Assembly (NCBI GenBank): GCA_017643845.1
Contig: JAEPMR010000003.1
Location: 16,786-80,785 of the forward strand
Origin: Marivivens sp.
Lineage (GTDB): Bacteria; Pseudomonadota; Alphaproteobacteria; Rhodobacterales; Rhodobacteraceae
Length of the DNA stretch: 64,000 nt
Direction: 5' to 3'
Shown here: positions 16,993 to 25,910 of the stretch, piece after piece
How positions within the stretch are numbered: position 1 is the first letter of the stretch
How the letters are laid out: each line of letters starts with the position of its first letter
The notes under the pieces: model-generated
Database searches by the model: none
Told to the model about the DNA's origin: nothing
The model's input: the letters and a program-made list of their open reading frames with translations, nothing else
Program-made: the position numbers and the translations under genes

Positions 16993-18317
16993 TGGTGCTT
17001 GCCGTCCCGGTCTGGCTGATGCTTTCGGCCTGCCTGCTTCTGACGGTGCGGTGCGGGCTTGCGCAGGGGCGGCCCGCGCTCCTGTCATTCGCGTTGGTGC
17101 TTATGCTCGTGAGTGTGCCACGTCCGGCGTTGCTCGGCCTTGGCCTTGATACCCCAATGCCCGATAGTCACTTCGGCGAAATCGACTGGCCTCTGGTGAC
17201 GCTTGCGCTCAGTGTCTGCCTGATTTGGGCGGTGGTCGTGCTTGCAAGCTATGCCCTGCATGCGCGAGTAGCCATTGTTCTCGCGGCTCTGCTTCCCCGT
17301 GGCGATCACATCCCGCCATCACCGTGGCGGATGACGGCCGTTCTTCTCGCGCCAGCGCTCCTCGCGGTGATTGGTTCGGCCTACCTGTTGATCGAAACCG
17401 GAAGCCTTGCCGCCTTTGTTATCGCGTCAAAGGTCGAAAAGTCCCTTGCCGGACTGTTCATCATCAAAGAGGCCGCCCGCCTCGTCGCGCTCCTTGCGCT
17501 TTTTGGTTTTCTCGCTCTGCGGCCGGTATCGAGCCGCGCGGGGCGGTGGGGGCGCAGCCTGTGTCTCCTTTTCGGTATCGCGATGGTTGCGTGCACACTG
17601 CTATGGGGCGCACGTTATGATCTCCTCCTGATGGGCGTCGTAGCCGTTCTGGCATGGCGGTTCCACGTCGGGCGGGTGACGCCACTCGCTCTGCTGGTTT
17701 GGGCGCTGGCTCTGGCCGCTGTGGCGGTAATCCTGCGGCAGTTGCGAAACGAACTTTTGGGGGCGGGACCATCTGTAGACGGCCCGTGGCGACAGATTTC
17801 AGCGGGTCTGCATTTTGTTCAATTCGACGCGCTTATGCTGGTTCTCCGCGACGCGGGTGACGTGTTTCCGTTCCGTGGCGGCGCTGACTTTATCCATGGG
17901 TTGCAAAGCTGGATTCCCCGCAGCCTTTTCCCGGAAAAGGAAACGTTTCATATCGGTCCCTGGTTTCGGCGGATCTATCAGCCGCTCGCCCGAAATGGTT
18001 GGCCTGTCACCACGCCCGGCGCATGGTATGTGAATTTTGGGCCACTGGGGATCGTGTTGGGCGCTTATCTCAGCGGGGCGGTTCTCCGCGTATTTGATGC
18101 CGCATTCTGCCAGATGAAAACCTCGCCCTGGCAGGCGGCGATCGGCGCGGGTCTTTCAGTCTATATGTTCGAGGCTGGAATAACGACCGGCTTCCCGCAG
18201 GATATCATCCTTTTGATTGTGCCGCTTTGGGCAGCGGCATTGTTTCTTTTTGGTACCCGCTCCTCAGCACCATTAGGGATCCCAGGGACAGCAGACGCAG
18301 AAGTGCCAATCCGCTGA
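16992..18317 (+). CDS. Wzy-like polysaccharide polymerase (membrane protein)
   Basis: 441-residue protein with about ten to twelve membrane helices, no signal peptide and a large loop around residues 275-340 containing FRGGADFIHGLQSWIPRSLFPEKE. The pattern FPRG/PxSLFPxK with a long periplasmic loop is seen in O-antigen/exopolysaccharide polymerases. It probably links repeat units in the periplasm. ATG overlaps the upstream glycosyltransferase stop. Its last 113 bases overlap, tail-to-tail, the convergent flippase gene. Confidence 0.78.
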   Translation: MVLAVPVWLMLSACLLLTVRCGLAQGRPALLSFALVLMLVSVPRPALLGLGLDTPMPDSHFGEIDWPLVTLALSVCLIWAVVVLASYALHARVAIVLAALLPRGDHIPPSPWRMTAVLLAPALLAVIGSAYLLIETGSLAAFVIASKVEKSLAGLFIIKEAARLVALLALFGFLALRPVSSRAGRWGRSLCLLFGIAMVACTLLWGARYDLLLMGVVAVLAWRFHVGRVTPLALLVWALALAAVAVILRQLRNELLGAGPSVDGPWRQISAGLHFVQFDALMLVLRDAGDVFPFRGGADFIHGLQSWIPRSLFPEKETFHIGPWFRRIYQPLARNGWPVTTPGAWYVNFGPLGIVLGAYLSGAVLRVFDAAFCQMKTSPWQAAIGAGLSVYMFEAGITTGFPQDIILLIVPLWAAALFLFGTRSSAPLGIPGTADAEVPIR

Positions 18318-19452
18318 GGGCTTGCCCGATCCCTGTAAGGCCGTTGGCCGATACACTCCACCAGATCACCGGGATGGAGATGGCAAATAGCCCCGCCTTC
18401 AACCAGCCCAACGCGCCGAACCGACGCTGCGCAATGAGGCCGCTCTGCAGCACATTTGCGCAAATCCGTAGAATAATCGCCGGTGTCACCCAGATCAGAA
18501 CCGCGCTTGTTTCTGCATATTCACTCCCGAAACTGAAACGAACAATGCTTTCCCCGTACCACGCGATACCAATGAGTATCGCGCCACCAGCACCGCCGAT
18601 CAGCACCATCATCCAGCCGAGTATCTTGTAGAATTCCAAGCGATTGTCGGCGCTCCAAAGCCGTGCAAGCCGCCATCCAAGTGCCAGATCGGCTGCGTTC
18701 GTCCCGGTCACCGCTGCCCGCTCCAGATAGGCGACCGGCATGAATACCGCGACTGCGGCCGCGCCAAGTAGCGCATCGAGCGTCAGCCGCGGCAGCGCCA
18801 TTTGTGCTGCGACCAGCCACTGGCTTAGCCCGAGCGGCAAAGTCGCGCGAAACAGGCCAAGCAAATCGTCCAACCTCCAGCATGGCCTGGGAAATTGGCT
18901 GTTTGCGGCTTGGCGCAGGTCATGGAAGATCACGCAACATCCCACACCTGACGCTTGCGCCCATAGCGCAGTTGTGGTGCTGCCCGAGAGCGCCAGACCG
19001 AGGGCGAAAGCTCCAAGCGATACCGCGCCTCTGAGTATCCAACCTCGCGCCACCGCCCCGATGCGTCCGTCCCTTTGTGCGGCTCCAAATGCCAGATCAC
19101 CAATCATTTCGACCGCTTTGAGAAAAATCAGGGGCAGCGCAATTGGCAGCAGGGCAGGGCGCCAAAACCAGATCCCGCTGAAACAGACCACGCCAAACAA
19201 GGCCGCGAGCGACAGTCGCAGCGCCAGCGCAGTGTTGAGGTCGATGTCATGCTTGGCATCGGCGGCAAGATTGCTCCGCAGGCCCGCCAGCGACAGCATG
19301 TAGAGCGGCTGTAGGAGCGCTAACACCAGCCCGTAGCTGCCCACGGTTTCTATCGGCGCCGTTCGAGCCAGAGTGATCAAAATTACGACCTGACAAATAA
19401 GTGTCCACCCATTTGCCGCGCCCATAATCGTCACGGAGGTCACGGGTCTCAT
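18205..19452 (-). CDS. Wzx-like lipid-linked oligosaccharide flippase
   Basis: 415-residue polytopic protein of the MOP/polysaccharide-synthesis type, with about 12-14 helices starting at TSVTIMGAANGWTLICQV. It should flip undecaprenyl-linked repeat units across the inner membrane. ATG at 19452 is chosen because it overlaps the upstream sulfotransferase stop in an ATGA arrangement; the frame is open 19 codons further. The C-terminal 37 codons overlap the end of the convergent polymerase gene, unusually long for a tail-to-tail pair. Confidence 0.8.
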   Translation of the reverse strand: MRPVTSVTIMGAANGWTLICQVVILITLARTAPIETVGSYGLVLALLQPLYMLSLAGLRSNLAADAKHDIDLNTALALRLSLAALFGVVCFSGIWFWRPALLPIALPLIFLKAVEMIGDLAFGAAQRDGRIGAVARGWILRGAVSLGAFALGLALSGSTTTALWAQASGVGCCVIFHDLRQAANSQFPRPCWRLDDLLGLFRATLPLGLSQWLVAAQMALPRLTLDALLGAAAVAVFMPVAYLERAAVTGTNAADLALGWRLARLWSADNRLEFYKILGWMMVLIGGAGGAILIGIAWYGESIVRFSFGSEYAETSAVLIWVTPAIILRICANVLQSGLIAQRRFGALGWLKAGLFAISIPVIWWSVSANGLTGIGQALSGLALLRLLSLGSLMVLRSGYQKETMPLPKAAQSKG

Positions 19453-20225
19453 GCGGCTTGACGGCGTTGCGCTCGGTAGGCGTCCCATAATGCCAAATCC
19501 GGGGCGCAAAGCGCGCGGATGCGGTCCGCATAAACACCCTGATATTGGGTCGGCCGCCCTGCCGCGTTTTCATGTCCGATGCGTAGCCGTGTCCCTAACC
19601 GATCCGAGAGCGCCTCGTGAAAGGCGCCCATTGCATCCGTATCCCCGATCACATCGAACTTCGCCAGATTCCCTATGGCCGCCGCAACAGAGTCAGGATG
19701 GTCAGGCGGCACCTCTGGGGGCAGACCGCTCAGATAGGCCACCATCGTTGCCCCCATACGCTGCGCCTGTTGTGTTTCGAGGAATTCTCGGAGGTTTCCG
19801 CGAATCCCATCAACTCCGTCGGGGTGATCTGCGTTCCAGCAGAGCTGCGACATGAACCGCGCCACAGGCTCGCGCAGGATCGTGGCAAAGCAGTATCGCC
19901 CTGCGAAATCGGCATACGCACGGGGTGAATATCCCACATGCATTGCGATTGCCCTGACGCCGCAATTCAGATGATAAAGCAGCATCGCTTCCCGAAATGG
20001 ATGAAGAGGAGCGCTTGTTTCCGTCTGCCCCATCCGTGCTAGGGCGCTGTCGCTTGCAGCGGTGCGCAAACCGGCCTGTGACAGGAAATACCGTCGTCGC
20101 AGTGCACGACCCACGGACGTACCCCCGCATTTCGGAATGTGATGGAATACCACCGGTCGCGGGAGCAACTGCCCAGCCGCGCGGCTGTGCCACTGCCTCA
20201 GGCGCGTCGGGTCCAGTCGGGTCAT
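19449..20225 (-). CDS. Sulfotransferase family 2-like protein
   Basis: 258-residue protein. The PAPS 5'-phosphosulfate loop is visible as FHHIPKCGGTSVGRAL at about residues 27-42 and the 3'-phosphate motif as FATILREPVARFMSQ at about 113-127, the hallmark pair of Golgi-type and bacterial polysaccharide sulfotransferases. It would move sulfate from PAPS to a sugar hydroxyl. It overlaps both neighbours by 4 bases (ATGA), within the glycosyltransferase-sulfotransferase-sulfotransferase-flippase operon. Confidence 0.82.
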   Translation of the reverse strand: MTRLDPTRLRQWHSRAAGQLLPRPVVFHHIPKCGGTSVGRALRRRYFLSQAGLRTAASDSALARMGQTETSAPLHPFREAMLLYHLNCGVRAIAMHVGYSPRAYADFAGRYCFATILREPVARFMSQLCWNADHPDGVDGIRGNLREFLETQQAQRMGATMVAYLSGLPPEVPPDHPDSVAAAIGNLAKFDVIGDTDAMGAFHEALSDRLGTRLRIGHENAAGRPTQYQGVYADRIRALCAPDLALWDAYRAQRRQAA

Positions 20226-21118
20226 GCCGGGTCTCCTAGAGAAAAGCGGATACCGAATTCGCTACTCAATGCCTGATTGGCCGCAACGAACCCCGCGCGC
20301 AGCCTGTGCACAGCCGCAGCGTCGTCAGACCTGGCCGGAGCAAAGGTATTCAGGCGGCGGTAGGTGGCGCGTGCGAAAGTATAGAGCGGGCCGTGGGGAA
20401 GATGTGCACGCAGCCTCACCGCAAGACGTTTCACTCTCGCATTGCGAATATGATAGCTGCGGTTTTCTTCGGGAAAGGTGTAGGCGTGATAGAATTCCGG
20501 TGTGGCCCCGATCCAATCGGCAATTGCGTGCAACGTGTCCGTCGGGCACCCCATCAGGCTCTCGAAACTGATCACGCGCATCCGGTCCGGTCCCAGACGC
20601 GCCTGCCACCGCCGCAGCCAGTGTACATAGCGGCCATTCTCCAGCGCATTCACCAGCAGTTCGTTGCCACCTGCCGTCCAATCTTGATCACCATTCGTTA
20701 ACCGATCGACATAGGCGTCGAATGACAAGTCGTCTGGCAAAAAGCTCCAGCTGTTCTGGAAATAGATGAAGAGCGAGCGGATCTGCGCGGCCGGTTCCCG
20801 CAGGACAAAAAGGCATTTCGGTGCGCCCGGCAGGTCCGGGATATGTGCCAGTGCTGTTTGCGAATAGATATGCGATGGTGTTCCCTCCAGTCGCACCAGC
20901 TTTGCGGTGTCCGCCTTCGCGTAAAGCGCCGCCAGAGGTGCGAGACCGTTGCGCACGTTCCTGTCGGGTCGATAGATATGGCTTCCGGGGTCCGCGAAAT
21001 AGGCGGTTTCCTTCATCGGACTTCCGACAATCTGCGGATGGTCGGCGAGCCAACGATAGAGCGATGTCGTTCCGCATTTCGGAGCGCCCAGAATAAAGAG
21101 ATTGGGCAGGGTCATCAT
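20222..21118 (-). CDS. Sulfotransferase (heparan N-sulfotransferase-like)
   Basis: 298 residues. The PAPS loop is at residues 11-19 (GAPKCGTTS), followed by LYRWLADHPQI and KETAYFADP, the classic start of NDST/HS3ST-type sulfotransferases. The 3'-phosphate motif is CLFVLREPAAQIRSLFIYF. The start is the first of two adjacent ATGs, overlapping the glycosyltransferase stop (ATGA). Together with the next gene it suggests two different sulfate positions on the polysaccharide. Confidence 0.87.
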   Translation of the reverse strand: MMTLPNLFILGAPKCGTTSLYRWLADHPQIVGSPMKETAYFADPGSHIYRPDRNVRNGLAPLAALYAKADTAKLVRLEGTPSHIYSQTALAHIPDLPGAPKCLFVLREPAAQIRSLFIYFQNSWSFLPDDLSFDAYVDRLTNGDQDWTAGGNELLVNALENGRYVHWLRRWQARLGPDRMRVISFESLMGCPTDTLHAIADWIGATPEFYHAYTFPEENRSYHIRNARVKRLAVRLRAHLPHGPLYTFARATYRRLNTFAPARSDDAAAVHRLRAGFVAANQALSSEFGIRFSLGDPA

Positions 21119-22203
21119 TGGACCGCAGCCCCTTGCATGACCTGCGTGTAGAATCCCGCAATTTTCTGTCGCCACCGCTCGACGGTGAAACGTGCGCGAT
21201 ACGTCGCCATTGCTGCGCCGCGCCGGGCCCGCAGATCCGCTTTATCGAGCGTGATCAGGCACGCCGTCAGCGGCGCGACCCCCAGCTCGAAGCTGCTGCC
21301 AGACAGCCCTTCCTCGATCAGCTCCGGCAATTGGCTGCGACGACTGCACAGGACGGGCGTACCGTTTCTCAGGGCTTCCGGTATCACCAGTGGCAGCCCC
21401 TCCCAGCGCGACGGCAGCACTACGGCGTCTGCCGATGCGTAGAAATCGTCTATGTCACGCGGGCTGATCCATCCATGGAGCGTGGTTCCTTCCGGCAACG
21501 GTGGCAGGCAGCGCCCTTTTCGGACGGAATCGCCAACGATGTGCAGGTGCAGCTCCGGTCGCAGGCGGCGCGCGGCGGCAAATGCAGGCAGCAGGATGTC
21601 GAGCCCCTTCTGGTGGTCAAAACGACCAACAAACAGCAAATTCACATCGTTCGGCCCGCCATCAAAAAGATCGCGCCGCGCCCCCTTCCGCGGGGGAGAT
21701 GTCGCGTTGTCGATCCACAGATGTCGGCCGCGATAGCGGTGTAGCCGTGCCAATTGCGCATCGGCGGGTCCGATGTTTAAAGTTGCATTCGCCAACCCGC
21801 ACAACTGACCTTCGATCAGGCGAATGACCCGCGCCCAAATCTGGTCGGGCTGTTCATATCGCCCTGCGGCCCATCCGTGCGCGCAATAGACAGCCGGGCC
21901 GCGCCATCCGGTCAGACGCGCAGCGATCAGGGCGAGTAGGGCAAAGCTGGAATGGAAAAACAACACTTCTGGCCGTTCCGCGCGGATCGCGGCGCGCATC
22001 GCCTTGACCATGCGCCATATTTGCCCCACCCCGCGCTGCCCGCTCACATACCCAAGCACGCGTCGGGCATGCTGCAGATCCCGGGCATGGCTGTCCGGCA
22101 GGAGAAACACATTCTCCACGCCGCTCGGCGCATAGGCGGCATGGATGTCAAAACATCCCGCCACGCCGCCTTGAGCCGTTTCACAGATATGCAAGACCTT
22201 CAT
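21115..22203 (-). CDS. Glycosyltransferase family 4
   Basis: 362-residue GT-B enzyme. KVLHICETAQGGVAGCFD opens the acceptor domain; LLFVGRFDHQKGLDILLPAF and VVLPSRWEGLPLVIPEALRNG with its E-x7-E motif lie in the donor domain. It heads the minus-strand arm, so it probably works with the sulfotransferases and flippase that follow. It resembles rhamnosyl/GalNAc-type group 1 transferases, but the donor sugar is not readable. Confidence 0.88.
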   Translation of the reverse strand: MKVLHICETAQGGVAGCFDIHAAYAPSGVENVFLLPDSHARDLQHARRVLGYVSGQRGVGQIWRMVKAMRAAIRAERPEVLFFHSSFALLALIAARLTGWRGPAVYCAHGWAAGRYEQPDQIWARVIRLIEGQLCGLANATLNIGPADAQLARLHRYRGRHLWIDNATSPPRKGARRDLFDGGPNDVNLLFVGRFDHQKGLDILLPAFAAARRLRPELHLHIVGDSVRKGRCLPPLPEGTTLHGWISPRDIDDFYASADAVVLPSRWEGLPLVIPEALRNGTPVLCSRRSQLPELIEEGLSGSSFELGVAPLTACLITLDKADLRARRGAAMATYRARFTVERWRQKIAGFYTQVMQGAAVQ

Positions 22204-22270
22204 GCCCTAGCCGTAGGCGGGCAGGGGTTAATTTTTCGATAATTTTAGGCAAATATGAAATCTGGGATGA

Positions 22271-23179
22271 TCAGAAGAGGCATAACCGTTTGATCTTGTG
22301 GACAGGCGCGTCCGGCAAGGCCAATGATCCTGCTGCAACGGTCACTGGAAATTCTGCCTCCGTGAGATCCGGTCCAACAAGCAGTGCGTTATATTGGCCA
22401 TCTGTTAATCCGGCGCTCAGCGTTTCCGCTGCACGAGTGCCGTTGGCAGACAAAATCGGACTCGTAACATTCGCCGCTGCCTCGGCCTGCATGGCGCCAT
22501 AGGCCAGCGTTCCTGCCACGCCCGTAATTCGGCACAGCTCGACCGTATCGGCGCTGATGATTGGTCCGGTGATCCACACTCTGTGCCGTCCCCCTCCAAG
22601 CGCCACCATGCCCGCATCCGCCGAGACCCCGTCGATATTGGCAATCAGCGCCACGCTTCCGGTGCCAAAATCAAACGCGTATCTCAGTCGTGCCGAGCCG
22701 GTTGGCCCGATCCCCAGCCAGAATTCGCAGTCTGGTGCCGTGCCGTTCTCGATGATGACCGAACAGGTGATTTCGGTTCCCGACGACAGTGCTGCAATGC
22801 CGATGTCGTTGAACTGTAGGTAGCCGTTGCCGTCATCCGCGATTTCGGTGCGGTCCAGCCCCCCCGCTTCGCCCAGTGGCGTGAGTGCGGTCAGGTTGAT
22901 TGCCGTCGTTTTGCTGGCATCGCACAAATTCATGGCGCCCGCTTCGATCAAGAGGTGCCGCCCGCCGCCCTGCCCAACGATCCGCGCGGTATCATTCGGG
23001 AGTTGGGCAAGCGTCCCGTCCTCAGCCTGAAGTGTCGCCGCGGAACCGCGTTCGATCTGCCATGCATGCGTATAAATGCCGGTTTCAAAGTCGAACACCG
23101 CGCGAGGTAAGGCACCGTTTCTTGCGTAGGCCGCAAAAGGGCTCCCACGAACGGTTGCATTGAAAAGTGCTGCTGACAT
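22271..23179 (-). CDS. Phage/GTA head-spike fibre-like protein (GhsB-like)
   Basis: 302 residues, no signal peptide. The segment DTARIVGQGGGRHLLIEAGAMNL matches the recurring R-i-x(n)-GLLIE-x2-x-TNL block of phage head-spike fibre and carbohydrate-binding LamG-like domains; the middle (ITCSVIIENG to HRVWITGPI) reads as a beta-sandwich. It starts with ATG overlapping the stop of the spike-base gene (TGATG). In Rhodobacter capsulatus the pair GhsA/GhsB forms GTA head spikes that bind capsule. Orthology to GhsB is inferred from gene pairing and domain type, not from a full alignment. The longer upstream frame is rejected because it overlaps the partner gene. Confidence 0.68.
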   Translation of the reverse strand: MSAALFNATVRGSPFAAYARNGALPRAVFDFETGIYTHAWQIERGSAATLQAEDGTLAQLPNDTARIVGQGGGRHLLIEAGAMNLCDASKTTAINLTALTPLGEAGGLDRTEIADDGNGYLQFNDIGIAALSSGTEITCSVIIENGTAPDCEFWLGIGPTGSARLRYAFDFGTGSVALIANIDGVSADAGMVALGGGRHRVWITGPIISADTVELCRITGVAGTLAYGAMQAEAAANVTSPILSANGTRAAETLSAGLTDGQYNALLVGPDLTEAEFPVTVAAGSLALPDAPVHKIKRLCLF

Positions 23180-23445
23180 CACCAGCCCGCCACGATGCCC
23201 GTCGCGGTGGTCCCGGTCGCATGAACGCGCCGCACCTCGATCGCATGCCAGCCCGGCAGCACGCTTTCCAGCGTGACGACCTGCCCGCCGCCTGTCGCCA
23301 GTGTGAGTTGCCCGCCTTGCGAAATATGCAGCCAATGCGCCAGATAGGGCAAATCGGCGGCATCGTCGGGGGTGACCGAAAAGAGATTTGCCGGCCCTCC
23401 GGCTGGTTTGCGTTGAAAACCCTCAAAGGAATCCTGTGTCGGCAT
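23179..23445 (-). CDS. GTA/phage spike base protein (Rcc01079/GhsA-like)
   Basis: 88-residue protein fitting the spike-base family named after R. capsulatus Rcc01079. The central VTPDDAADLPYLAHWLHIS and the C-terminal VRRVHATGTTATGIVAGW are the family blocks. Known members sit at the capsid and carry the spike fibre. It has a GGAG ribosome site before ATG 23445 and is translationally coupled to the fibre-like gene. No capsid, terminase or tail gene occurs nearby, as in R. capsulatus, where ghsAB lies away from the main GTA cluster. Confidence 0.75.
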   Translation of the reverse strand: MPTQDSFEGFQRKPAGGPANLFSVTPDDAADLPYLAHWLHISQGGQLTLATGGGQVVTLESVLPGWHAIEVRRVHATGTTATGIVAGW

Positions 23446-23604
23446 ACTGCGCTCCTTGATTGCGTTCGGGCCAACCTGCAGCAGCCATGTTGACCGGCGG
23501 TTGCATCAACGCACGCGCCGTTTACCGGTTTTTAGGATGCAGGGTCGTTTACTGAATATTAAGCTACCTGTGGCATCTCGAAGCTCCATAAATGCGGAGC
23601 CTCT

Positions 23605-24039
23605 ATGCTGCTGCCCCGATCATTCCCCCAGCCTTGCGGCGCTCTTTGCATTGTTTTGCTCACCGCTCTGTCCCCGACAGTTTCGCTGGCACAATCGCGC
23701 TCTGCTGCCACGGTGATCACCTCGCTCGAGGACGCTTGCCAAGACCTGCAAGAAACCTGCATTACCGCATTTCGCCTGTCATATGCAGAACTTGTCACGC
23801 GGAGCAATGACCGCTCCCAAGCCGATGTTGATCGCCTTGCGGCAGGTTTCGCCGTCGCCGCATTGCGGACAGTTCGGCACCGCCCTGAGCTGGCACCGGA
23901 ACTATCCAGCCTCGTGGCCGAGGCCGCTTTGTCTGTCTCGCCGGGACGTGCAAGCGCGATGCGCCGGGTGGCCGAAGCGGTAACCGAAGCTGCGCCCGCA
24001 CCGATCGATCTGAGCAAGATCGTCGGCAGCCGCAACTGA
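23605..24039 (+). CDS. Secreted protein of unknown function in the exopolysaccharide locus
   Basis: 144 residues with a signal peptide (about 1-30, cleavage near SLAQS). The mature part has two close cysteines (EDACQDLQETC) and is otherwise alpha-helical and Ala-rich. No family is recognised. A GGAG site lies 5 bases before the ATG and falls in a small 5-bp hairpin. It is read away from the spike genes and toward the polymerase/kinase genes, so it may assist polysaccharide secretion. Confidence 0.65.
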   Translation: MLLPRSFPQPCGALCIVLLTALSPTVSLAQSRSAATVITSLEDACQDLQETCITAFRLSYAELVTRSNDRSQADVDRLAAGFAVAALRTVRHRPELAPELSSLVAEAALSVSPGRASAMRRVAEAVTEAAPAPIDLSKIVGSRN

Positions 24040-24114
24040 TCGCCTGGTCGTTGTTAAGCCTTTGGTAACCATTCCGCAGTCCAGTGAGGCGATTGGTTAT
24101 CATGAGGCCGCGTC

Positions 24115-24720
24115 ATGCTGTATGACAGGGCAACACGGATCGTCGTGGCAGGATTTGCGCTCTGGGTGAGCACGAGCGCCTTTATTGCGTTCGAGTCGGA
24201 CCGCGCCGCGCGTAACTGGCATCCGTCGATTGGCGTCTTGCCGCAAGAACAGGCGCTCGGGCACCTCAGCTATCGTAGATGGGAGGCCATGCTCGTCGCC
24301 TGTGACGATTGGTTGGCCCAACAAACAGTGAAAGCGGCCCAACATATCGCTGGATGCGCTCAACTCGCAGCGCCTGATGGCCGTCGCGCGTCCCCGGCTA
24401 TCCTCCATATTGTGCACGCGCATGTCCTCGCGGCCAAGGGCGCACCATTCGCGGCGCGCGAGGCGCTCGGTCGTGCGTATCAGCAGGCGCCGTCTTCGGG
24501 TTGGCTCGCCGCCCGCCGCCTCAAACTGGCGTTTCAGCTCCCTTCGCCGCCAAGCGCCATGCCCGATTGGGTCACCGCCGATGTGCGTCTGATCCTCCAG
24601 ACACGCCGCTTTCATCCGGTTTTGCATTTCGCCTTTCGCCATCGCCCCGAGCTCCGGCCATGGCTCGTCTCCTTGACCGAGGAAAACCCGTCCACCCTCA
24701 CCGAAAGCCCCCGCCTGTGA
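24115..24720 (+). CDS. Membrane-anchored protein of unknown function
   Basis: 201 residues. One N-terminal hydrophobic stretch (IVVAGFALWVSTSAFIAF, residues 9-26) acts as signal anchor; the rest is a soluble, helical domain with AREALGRAYQQAPSSGWLAARRLKLAF that looks like a TPR-type pair. It ends in a GTGA overlap with the O-antigen-ligase gene, so it is probably a dedicated partner of that membrane enzyme. Confidence 0.65.
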   Translation: MLYDRATRIVVAGFALWVSTSAFIAFESDRAARNWHPSIGVLPQEQALGHLSYRRWEAMLVACDDWLAQQTVKAAQHIAGCAQLAAPDGRRASPAILHIVHAHVLAAKGAPFAAREALGRAYQQAPSSGWLAARRLKLAFQLPSPPSAMPDWVTADVRLILQTRRFHPVLHFAFRHRPELRPWLVSLTEENPSTLTESPRL

Positions 24721-25910
24721 CCGAAGCAGCGCGCACCTTTCGGCTGAGCGCCCTGCGCTCGCGGATCACTCTGCCCATCGCTGCTGCGGTCTTCGTCGCG
24801 GTTGTCATTGTTTGGATGTCCGTCGTCCACGGCGGCAATCGGGTTTCGATCTGGGCGCCGGCCGCCGCGATTTCGGGTGTTTTTTTGTTGGTTTTTGTCC
24901 TCCTTCATGCATCACCGCCGCCACCGCGGTCAGCGTTCTGGGGGCTGATGGCGCTCGTTTCCGGCGGTGGCTTCGCAATGCTTCAGTCGCTTGGCATCAT
25001 GCCGGTGCCATGGCCCGAATTCGCAGCCAATGTTGCTTTGCAGGTCTCTCTCTGCGCTGTTCTGTTTCTCATCGTCGTCCGGCTCACCGGCCACAGTCAG
25101 GCGCGTAGCGTGCTCTTGCTGACCCTCTTTACCGGCATAGCGCTGCATTGCATCTGGGCATTGGCAACTGACCCGCGCCATGCGACGGGCGGCTTCATCT
25201 ACCGCAATGGATTTGCCAGTTTTGCAGGGCAGGGCGGTGTGATCGGTCTGGCCATCCTCGCCGGAGCCGCCGGGCCAGTCGCCGCCGCCACTTTACGTGC
25301 ACCCGTTGCCGTTCTCACCCTCGTCTGCTTTGCCGCAGTGCTCGCGTCTGGCTCGCGATTAGGCGCGTTGTCCTGCCTTGCCGGCTGTGCGCTATTTACC
25401 GCCCTGTCGGGGCCTCGTTGGTGGCATTTGGCTCTGATGCTGTTTGCGACGATTGTGCTGACCGGCGCGTCGGGGCCTGTTTTGGACCGCATTCCATTGG
25501 TGAACGCCAGTGCGGCAGAGCGATGGGAGCTCTATACTCAGATATGGCAGCTGATCCGCTCCGCGCCACTTACCGGCTCCGGGGCAGGGGCCTTCGTTCC
25601 CGCATTCGAAACTGCCCGTTCCTCCGGCCTACCAGCGGGGCTCAGCTATGATCACGCCCATAATAGCTACCTCGCCGCTTGGGTTGCCTTCGGTCTGATC
25701 GCGGGAAGCCTGCTGTTTCTCTTTTTGCTGGGCGCATTGGCAACCTGTTTGCGCCATGCGCGGTCCTGCCCGCAGTCGCGACTGGGGGCAGCGGCAATGA
25801 CCATGGCTGCCCTGCATGCCTCGGGCGATTTTACCTATCAGCTTCCCGCCAATGCGACCCTCCTTTCGGTCGTGTTGGCCCTTGCCCTGACATCCAAGGC
25901 CATGCAATGA
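24717..25910 (+). CDS. O-antigen ligase / Wzy_C polymerase family membrane protein
   Basis: 397 residues with about ten to twelve membrane helices. The Wzy_C signature is clear: GSGAGAFVPAF followed by DHAHNSYLAAWVAFGLIAGS, with the histidine-containing periplasmic loop. The family ligates or polymerises undecaprenyl-linked glycans. GTG at 24717 is chosen because it overlaps the previous stop (GTGA) and membrane helices start just after; the open frame reaches 72 codons further but shadows the upstream gene. It is the second polymerase-type gene of the locus. Confidence 0.82.
   Translation: MTEAARTFRLSALRSRITLPIAAAVFVAVVIVWMSVVHGGNRVSIWAPAAAISGVFLLVFVLLHASPPPPRSAFWGLMALVSGGGFAMLQSLGIMPVPWPEFAANVALQVSLCAVLFLIVVRLTGHSQARSVLLLTLFTGIALHCIWALATDPRHATGGFIYRNGFASFAGQGGVIGLAILAGAAGPVAAATLRAPVAVLTLVCFAAVLASGSRLGALSCLAGCALFTALSGPRWWHLALMLFATIVLTGASGPVLDRIPLVNASAAERWELYTQIWQLIRSAPLTGSGAGAFVPAFETARSSGLPAGLSYDHAHNSYLAAWVAFGLIAGSLLFLFLLGALATCLRHARSCPQSRLGAAAMTMAALHASGDFTYQLPANATLLSVVLALALTSKAMQ

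Noticed and set aside
22271-23445. Part of a prophage
   Set aside because: No capsid, terminase, integrase, lysis or attachment site was seen on either side; flanks are polysaccharide genes.
23583-23604. Hairpin GCTCC/GGAGC over the ribosome site at 23605
   Set aside because: The stem is only 5 bp with an 8-base loop and could easily arise by chance; too weak to call a regulatory element.
24501-24716. Extended N-terminus of the O-antigen ligase protein
   Set aside because: These 72 codons overlap the upstream gene in another frame and are Arg/Pro-rich; the GTGA overlap at 24717 is a better start.
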